Shown here in pieces: positions 5,726 through 10,058 of a DNA stretch of 10,058 nt. The first letter of the stretch is position 1, and each line of letters opens with the position of its first letter. The notes beneath the pieces are model-generated. The model did no database searches. It worked only from the letters and a program-made list of their open reading frames with translations, and was not told the origin of the DNA. A program made the translations under genes and the position numbers. The DNA comes from Gemmatimonas sp. UBA2094 (GTDB lineage: Bacteria > Gemmatimonadota > Gemmatimonadetes > Gemmatimonadales > Gemmatimonadaceae), in the NCBI GenBank assembly GCA_002331565.1, contig DCZC01000121.1, positions 1-10,058 of the forward strand, read 5' to 3'.

Positions 5726-6898
5726 TCACTTCAGCACGGCCTTCGCAATCGTCTGTAACTGCATGTTGCTCGTCCCCTCGTAGATCGTACCGATCTTCGC
5801 ATCCCGGTAGAACTTCTCCACCGGGTACTCACGCGTGTAGCCGTAACCGCCGAACAGCTCCACGCACAGGCTCGTCACGCGTTCGCACATCTGCGACGCA
5901 TACAGCTTGGCCATCGCGCCTTCGCGCGCGATGTCGCGGCCGGCATCCTTGAGTCGCGCCGCGTTGTACACCATGAGCCGCGCCGCCTCGAGCTCCGTGG
6001 CCGCCTGCGCCACCTGGAACTGTATTCCCTGGAACTCGGCGAGCGCCTTGCCGAACTGCTTGCGCTCCTTGAGATACGCCGTGGCCGCGTTGAGCGCGCC
6101 CTGCGCCACGCCCAGCATCTGCGCGCCGATGCCGATACGCCCCTCGTTGAGCGTTTCGATGGCGATCTTGTACCCCGTGCCCACTTCGCCGAGCACGTTG
6201 GCATCGGGCACGAACACGTGCTCGAAGTGCAGGCTGGTGGTGCTGCTGGCGCGGATGCCGAGCTTGTCCTCCTTCTTCCCCACCGTGAAGCCGGGCATCC
6301 CCTTCTCCACGATGAAGGCGGTGATGCCCTTGTAGCCCATGTCGGGGCGCGTGTTGGCGAACACCACGAACACGCTCGCTTCGCCGCCGTTGGTGATCCA
6401 CGCCTTGCTGCCGTTGAGCGTCCAGCCGCCCTCGGCCTGCTCGGCGCGCGTGGCGAGACCGAACGCGTCGCTGCCGCTGCCCGGCTCGGAGAGCGCGTAG
6501 GCGCCGATCGTGTCGGCCGTCATGCGCGGCAGCATGCGTGCGCGCTGCTCGTCGTTGCCGTAGCGGTGCAGGGGGTAGTTCACCAGCGTGTTCTGCACGT
6601 CCACCTGAATGGCCGCGCTGGCGTCCACCTTGCTCAGCTCCTCCACGGCAAGCGTGACCATCATGAGTGAGCCGCCGGCGCCGCCGTACTGCTCGGGCAA
6701 TTCGATGCCCATGAGCCCGAGCTCGAAGAACTTGGCCGTGAGCTCCGGGTCCACCTTGCCCGCTTCCTCCATGGCGCGCACCCGGGGGGCCACCTCCGAC
6801 TGCGCAAGTTCGGCAACGGCCGAGCGGAACAGTTCCTCTTCTTCGGAGAGGACGGTGAGCGGCGGACGGGAGAGATCGGTGGTGGAGGGAGAGGTCAT
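5726..6898 (-). CDS. Acyl-CoA dehydrogenase (short/branched-chain type)
   Basis: An FAD enzyme that oxidises acyl-CoA to trans-2-enoyl-CoA in fatty-acid or branched amino-acid breakdown, passing electrons to electron-transfer flavoprotein. At 390 residues it has the normal single-unit length: N-terminal helical part (about 15-130), beta middle domain (131-235) with signature ALSEPGSGSDAFG (135-147) and the WITNGG flavin contact (167-172), and C-terminal helical domain (240-390) with the QFGKALAEFQ signature (281-290) and LFGGYGYTREYPVEKFYRD (348-366). The catalytic base is Glu374 in IYEGTSNMQ, the location found in short-chain and short/branched-chain enzymes rather than in isovaleryl or long-chain forms. 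The exact acyl substrate is inferred only. No ETF, thiolase or enoyl-CoA hydratase gene is beside it; citrate synthase, an acetyl-CoA consumer, lies upstream across a 208-base gap with a hairpin, so it is probably transcribed separately. Confidence 0.95.
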   Translation of the reverse strand: MTSPSTTDLSRPPLTVLSEEEELFRSAVAELAQSEVAPRVRAMEEAGKVDPELTAKFFELGLMGIELPEQYGGAGGSLMMVTLAVEELSKVDASAAIQVDVQNTLVNYPLHRYGNDEQRARMLPRMTADTIGAYALSEPGSGSDAFGLATRAEQAEGGWTLNGSKAWITNGGEASVFVVFANTRPDMGYKGITAFIVEKGMPGFTVGKKEDKLGIRASSTTSLHFEHVFVPDANVLGEVGTGYKIAIETLNEGRIGIGAQMLGVAQGALNAATAYLKERKQFGKALAEFQGIQFQVAQAATELEAARLMVYNAARLKDAGRDIAREGAMAKLYASQMCERVTSLCVELFGGYGYTREYPVEKFYRDAKIGTIYEGTSNMQLQTIAKAVLK

Positions 6899-7039
6899 CG
6901 CTTCGCCAGCAAGTGGGAGGTCCGCCGGGACCGGCGGCAGGGGTGGGTGCAGGGGATCACGACAGATCGCGATGTACGCATGGATCGAAGGCCTTCACCG
7001 GAAACCAATCTTCCATGTCCACGGTGAACACCGGTACCA

Positions 7040-7059
7040 CCCGCCCGAAGCCGGGCGGG
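7040..7059 (-). terminator. GC-rich hairpin downstream of citrate synthase
   Basis: A perfect 8-base stem, CCCGCCCG (7040-7047) with CGGGCGGG (7052-7059), has a 4-base loop and lies 47 bases after the citrate synthase stop. There is no U run, so it is a probable but not classic terminator. Confidence 0.5.
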
Positions 7060-7106
7060 CGTATGGTCAGGTCGGTATTCACCGCGCACGTGTCCTCACG
7101 GCGCGC

Positions 7107-8480
7107 TCACTTGCGGATGCTGTCCTTGCGCGCGCGGGGGAACTTCTCCGACAGCTGATCGGTGTAGTGGCGCTCACCGGACCCGATGTAGATCTGGCGC
7201 GGACGGGCGATCTTCTGCTCCTTGTCGAGAATCATCTCCTCCCACTGCGCCATCCAGCCGGCCACGCGGGCCACCGCGAAGAGCACGGTGAAGAAGTCGG
7301 TGGGGAACGCCATGCTGCGGTAGATGAGCCCCGTGTAGAAGTCCACGTTGGGGTACAGCTTGCGCGCGATGAAATAGTCGTCGCTGAGGGCGATCCGCTC
7401 GAGTTCGAGCGCGATCTCGAGATCCTTGTCCATGCCCACCTGCGCGAACACGTCGTCGGCCAGCTTCTTCACGATGCGGGCGCGCGGGTCGTAACTCTTG
7501 TACACGCGGTGCCCAAAGCCCATCAGGCGCTGCTCCCCCTTGCCACTCTTCACGGCTTCGATGAACGCCGGGATGTTCTTCTTGTCACCGATGTCGCTGA
7601 TCATGCGCAGCACGGCTTCGTTGGCACCGCCGTGCAGCGGCCCGAAGAGCGCCGCGATGCCTCCGGCCACGGCCGAGAAGGGATCGACGCCCGAGGAGCC
7701 GATGGCGCGCACCGCGCTGGTGCTGCAATTCTGCTCGTGGTCGGCGTGGAGGATGAACAGCACTTCCAGCGCCCTCACGAACACGGGGTTCGCCTCGTAC
7801 TTGGGCTCCGACATGCGCGCCACCATGGAGAGGAAGTTCTCCGTGTAGCTGAGGTCGTTGTCGGGGTAGATGAACGGCAGGCCCTTCACATGGCGATACG
7901 CGAAGGCCGCGATGGTGGGCAGCTTCGCCATCAGGCGCACCATGCTGATGTAGCGCTGCTGCGGATCGTGGATGTCGTGCGCCTGCGGATAGAAGCTCGA
8001 GAGCGCGGCGGTGGCGCTGCACAGCATGCTCATGGGGTGCGCGTCGTAGCGGAACCCCTCGAGGAACTTGCGGATGTTCTCGTGCACGTACGTGTGGTAC
8101 GTGATGTCGTGCACCCAGGCGTCGTACTGCGTCTGGTTGGGCAGTTCGCCGTTGCGCAGCAGGTACGCCACTTCGAGGAAGGTGGCGTTTTCGGCCAGCT
8201 GTTCGATGGGGTAGCCACGATAGCGCAGGATGCCCTTGTCGCCATCGATGAAGGTGATGGCGCTGCGGCACGACGCGGTGTTCATGAATGCCGGGTCGTA
8301 GCTGAGGGTGCCGAACTCCCCGGCTTCGCGCTTCACCTGCTTGAGGTCGGCGGCGCGGATGTAGGTATCGCCTTCGGGGCCTTCAGTGCGGATGGCCGCG
8401 CTGTAAGTGGAACCGGTGCGGCTGTCGCGGATTTCGAGCGCGTCGGTGGGCGCGCCGGCTGCGGCGGAGGGCTGGCTCAT
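7107..8480 (-). CDS. gltA: Type I citrate synthase
   Basis: Condenses acetyl-CoA and oxaloacetate to citrate, the entry step of the TCA cycle, in the cytoplasm. In the 457-residue form the catalytic triad is complete: H283 in GPLHGGANEA, H324 in GFGHRVYKSYDPRA and D380 in YPNVDFYTG. Their spacing (41 and 56) matches E. coli GltA (264, 305, 362) within one residue. HADHEQN (245-251) and the citrate synthase signature around H324 are further support. The N-terminal part has the beta-rich region of the hexameric type I bacterial enzymes, which in Proteobacteria is the NADH-regulated class; whether this enzyme responds to NADH cannot be read here. The protein is slightly longer than E. coli GltA because of a low-complexity N-terminus. 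The ATG at 8480 is preferred: an in-frame upstream start at 8582 would add 34 residues unlike any citrate synthase. A GGAG lies 13 bases upstream, farther than usual. Confidence 0.96.
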   Translation of the reverse strand: MSQPSAAAGAPTDALEIRDSRTGSTYSAAIRTEGPEGDTYIRAADLKQVKREAGEFGTLSYDPAFMNTASCRSAITFIDGDKGILRYRGYPIEQLAENATFLEVAYLLRNGELPNQTQYDAWVHDITYHTYVHENIRKFLEGFRYDAHPMSMLCSATAALSSFYPQAHDIHDPQQRYISMVRLMAKLPTIAAFAYRHVKGLPFIYPDNDLSYTENFLSMVARMSEPKYEANPVFVRALEVLFILHADHEQNCSTSAVRAIGSSGVDPFSAVAGGIAALFGPLHGGANEAVLRMISDIGDKKNIPAFIEAVKSGKGEQRLMGFGHRVYKSYDPRARIVKKLADDVFAQVGMDKDLEIALELERIALSDDYFIARKLYPNVDFYTGLIYRSMAFPTDFFTVLFAVARVAGWMAQWEEMILDKEQKIARPRQIYIGSGERHYTDQLSEKFPRARKDSIRK

Positions 8481-8602
8481 CGGAGGCGGAGTGCTCCAGA
8501 AGACACTGGGGAGGTTGAACGGAACTGCGGGGATGCTGAAAACTAAATGGGCGCGATCACGTGCGTGGTAGCGGCAGCGCAAATGCGAGTGCCGTGCCGT
8601 GG

Positions 8603-8614
8603 CCGGTCGACCGG
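8603..8614. repeat. Perfect 12-base palindrome between metH and gltA
   Basis: CCGGTCGACCGG reads identically on both strands. It lies between the metH stop and the gltA start, next to a 10-base hairpin. It could be an operator or chance in GC-rich DNA. Confidence 0.4.
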
Positions 8615-8620
8615 TCTGCC

Positions 8621-8645
8621 CGCTGGCGGCCCAGTGCCGCCAGCG
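8621..8645 (-). terminator. Perfect 10-base hairpin downstream of metH
   Basis: CGCTGGCGGC (8621-8630) pairs fully with GCCGCCAGCG (8636-8645) around the loop CCAGT, 43 bases after the metH stop. It has no U run. It is the likely transcript end or stabilising 3' stem for metH and separates it from gltA. Confidence 0.55.
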
Positions 8646-8688
8646 TCTGCTGACACCTCGCGATGCCGACCCGCCGGATCGGGAAGCG

Positions 8689-10058
8689 CTACAGCCGGAA
8701 CGGCCGCCGAGTGCGTGCCTCGTAGTCCGTGCGCTGGCTGTCTTCCACCTGACCTACCCCGAAGTACTTCGCCTCCGGCCGCCAGAAGTACCAACCGCTC
8801 ACACTCGCCGCGGGGGACATCGCGAAGCTCTCCGTAAGTGTGATGCCCGCGCGATCGGGCACCTGGAGCAGCGAAAACAACGTGCCCTTCTCTGCATGGT
8901 CGGGGCACGCCGGGTATCCAGGCGCCGGACGAATGCCCTGATACCGCTCCTTGATGAGCCCCTCGTTGTCGAGCGACTCGCCAGCCGCGTACGCCCAGAA
9001 CTCCGTACGCACCCGCTGGTGCAGCCGCTCGGCGAACGCTTCGGCCAGCCGGTCGGCTAGCGCCTGCACCAGAATCGCGCTGTAGTCGTCGTGCGCAGCC
9101 CGGTACTCGGCGGCCAATGCCTCCACCCCGTGACCGGTGGTCACGGCAAAGGCGCCTACGTAGTCGGTTACCCCGCTCTCCGCCGGTGCCACGAAGTCGG
9201 CCAGGCAGCTGTTGGGGCGTCCGTCCCCCTTCTTGTCGAGCTGCTGCCGCAGCATGTGCAACGTGGCCAGCCGCTCGGTCTTGGACTCGTCGGTGTACAG
9301 CACGATGTCGTCGCCCAGGGCATTGGCTGGCCAGAAGCCGAACGCCGCCCGCGCCTCGATACGGCCGTCGGTCACGAGCTTGTACAGCATGGCCTTGGCA
9401 TCGGCCAGAAGCGTACGCGCCTGAGTACCCACCACGGCATCGTCGAGAATGGCGGGGTAGTATCCGGCGAGCTCCCACGTCTGGAAGAAGGGCGTCCAGT
9501 CGATGTACGGCACCAGGTCTTCCAGCGGGTACGGCGCCAGCGTGCAGGCGCCGGTGAAGGTGGGCACCGGCACCGGCACCGACAGGTCGATGGGCGCCTT
9601 GTTGGCCCGGGCGGCTTCGATGGAAACCAGCCGTTCGTTGCCACCGCGCGCCGCACGGGCCTCACGGATGTTGGCATACTCCGCGCGCACGCCGGCCACA
9701 TACTCGCCGCGGCGCTCGTCGCTGAGCAGGTTGCTGGTCACCCCCACCGCGCGCGACGCGTCGAGCACGTGCACCACGGGACCGCTGTACACCGGTTCGA
9801 TCTTGAGCGCCGTATGCGCCTTGCTGGTGGTGGCGCCACCGATGAGCAGCGGAATGGTGAAGCCCTGCCGCTCCATCTCGCTCGCCACGAAGCTCATCTC
9901 CTCGAGACTGGGCGTGATGAGGCCGCTCAGCCCGATCACGTCGGCGTGCACTTCACGCGCCTTGTCGAGAATGGCGGCGCACGACTGCATCACACCCATG
10001 TCCACCACGTCGTAGCCGTTGCACTGCAGCACCACGCCCACGATGTTCTTGCCGATGT
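8689..10058 (-). CDS. metH: Cobalamin-dependent methionine synthase, C-terminal part (5' end outside window)
   Basis: Transfers a methyl group from methyltetrahydrofolate to homocysteine through enzyme-bound methylcobalamin. The window holds about 456 C-terminal residues; the reading frame is open through base 10058. The first visible residues, IGKNIVGVVLQCN, directly follow the position of the B12-coordinating DxHxxG motif, whose His is thus just outside. Counting from the Val at 10041 as residue 1, the Rossmann B12-binding domain shows GLSGLITPS (37-45) and LLIGGATTSK (65-74). The AdoMet activation domain has DWTPFFQTWEL (181-191), the AdoMet-binding RPAPGY (371-376: R371, G375, Y376), PACPDHAEK (377-385) and a closing SGWYFWRPEAKYFGVGQ (415-431). 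The reactivation domain is complete and normal. The codon at 10041 is GTG and could be mistaken for a start, but conserved sequence continues upstream. Cobalamin riboswitch control, if any, would lie beyond the window. Confidence 0.96.
   Translation of the reverse strand, partial: IGKNIVGVVLQCNGYDVVDMGVMQSCAAILDKAREVHADVIGLSGLITPSLEEMSFVASEMERQGFTIPLLIGGATTSKAHTALKIEPVYSGPVVHVLDASRAVGVTSNLLSDERRGEYVAGVRAEYANIREARAARGGNERLVSIEAARANKAPIDLSVPVPVPTFTGACTLAPYPLEDLVPYIDWTPFFQTWELAGYYPAILDDAVVGTQARTLLADAKAMLYKLVTDGRIEARAAFGFWPANALGDDIVLYTDESKTERLATLHMLRQQLDKKGDGRPNSCLADFVAPAESGVTDYVGAFAVTTGHGVEALAAEYRAAHDDYSAILVQALADRLAEAFAERLHQRVRTEFWAYAAGESLDNEGLIKERYQGIRPAPGYPACPDHAEKGTLFSLLQVPDRAGITLTESFAMSPAASVSGWYFWRPEAKYFGVGQVEDSQRTDYEARTRRPFRL

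Noticed and set aside
6609..8546. A 645-codon open frame on the + strand opposite citrate synthase and acyl-CoA dehydrogenase
   Set aside because: It is antisense to two enzymes with all catalytic residues in place, spans their gap, and its product is rich in His, Arg and Val with no recognisable domain. Long antisense frames are expected in GC-rich genes.
8481..8582. N-terminal extension of citrate synthase from an upstream start
   Set aside because: The extra 34 residues look like translated non-coding DNA and have no citrate synthase or targeting features; the ATG at 8480 gives the expected length.
8543..9478. A 311-codon open frame on the - strand overlapping metH in another frame
   Set aside because: It overlaps conserved AdoMet-domain coding sequence of metH and its product is Arg/Gly/Ala-rich without motifs.
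10039..10041. GTG as the start of the metH reading
   Set aside because: The frame is open to the window edge and the residues before it (IGKNI) are the conserved MetH B12-domain sequence, so the gene is cut by the window rather than starting here.

Overview
The window is GC-rich bacterial DNA with dense coding. One gene at the left end is on the + strand. Seven genes follow on the - strand, the last running off the right edge. The gene set (B12-dependent methionine synthase, type I citrate synthase, acyl-CoA dehydrogenase, exported FAS1 protein, YggT protein, exported amidohydrolase) fits a free-living, aerobic, heterotrophic, two-membrane bacterium. A Gemmatimonadota-like host is my best guess from general style; nothing in the window proves it.

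Layout: an unrecognised membrane-anchored protein (25-1059, +) converges, with 4 bases between stop codons, on a BtuF-type substrate-binding protein (1064-1972, -). Then comes a 399-base non-coding gap filled almost completely by one large inverted-repeat element (2001-2365). After it lie an exported YtcJ-type amidohydrolase (2372-4078), a good intrinsic terminator (4227-4260), a FAS1/fasciclin lipoprotein-sized secreted protein (4319-4807), a double YggT membrane protein (5026-5622), an acyl-CoA dehydrogenase (5726-6898), citrate synthase (7107-8480), and the C-terminal part of MetH (8689-10058, start outside the window).

How the genes relate: most - strand genes are separated by 100-240 bases with hairpins between several of them, so they look like separate transcription units rather than one operon. 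Citrate synthase and acyl-CoA dehydrogenase share acetyl-CoA metabolism. MetH uses methylcobalamin and the BtuF-like protein may bind a corrinoid, but the two are 6.7 kb apart and I see no cobalamin riboswitch.

The most unusual part is 2001-2365, which is neither coding nor a standard RNA. Its two arms of about 126 bases are inverted copies, roughly 84% identical by hand count with no gaps. Each arm contains a tandem array of a 14-base unit (typical form ACGCGTTGGGACCA). Units in the two arms match one for one in mirror order. The 113 bases between the arms hold further nested hairpins. It begins 6 bases after the amidohydrolase stop codon and ends 28 bases before the btuF-like start codon.
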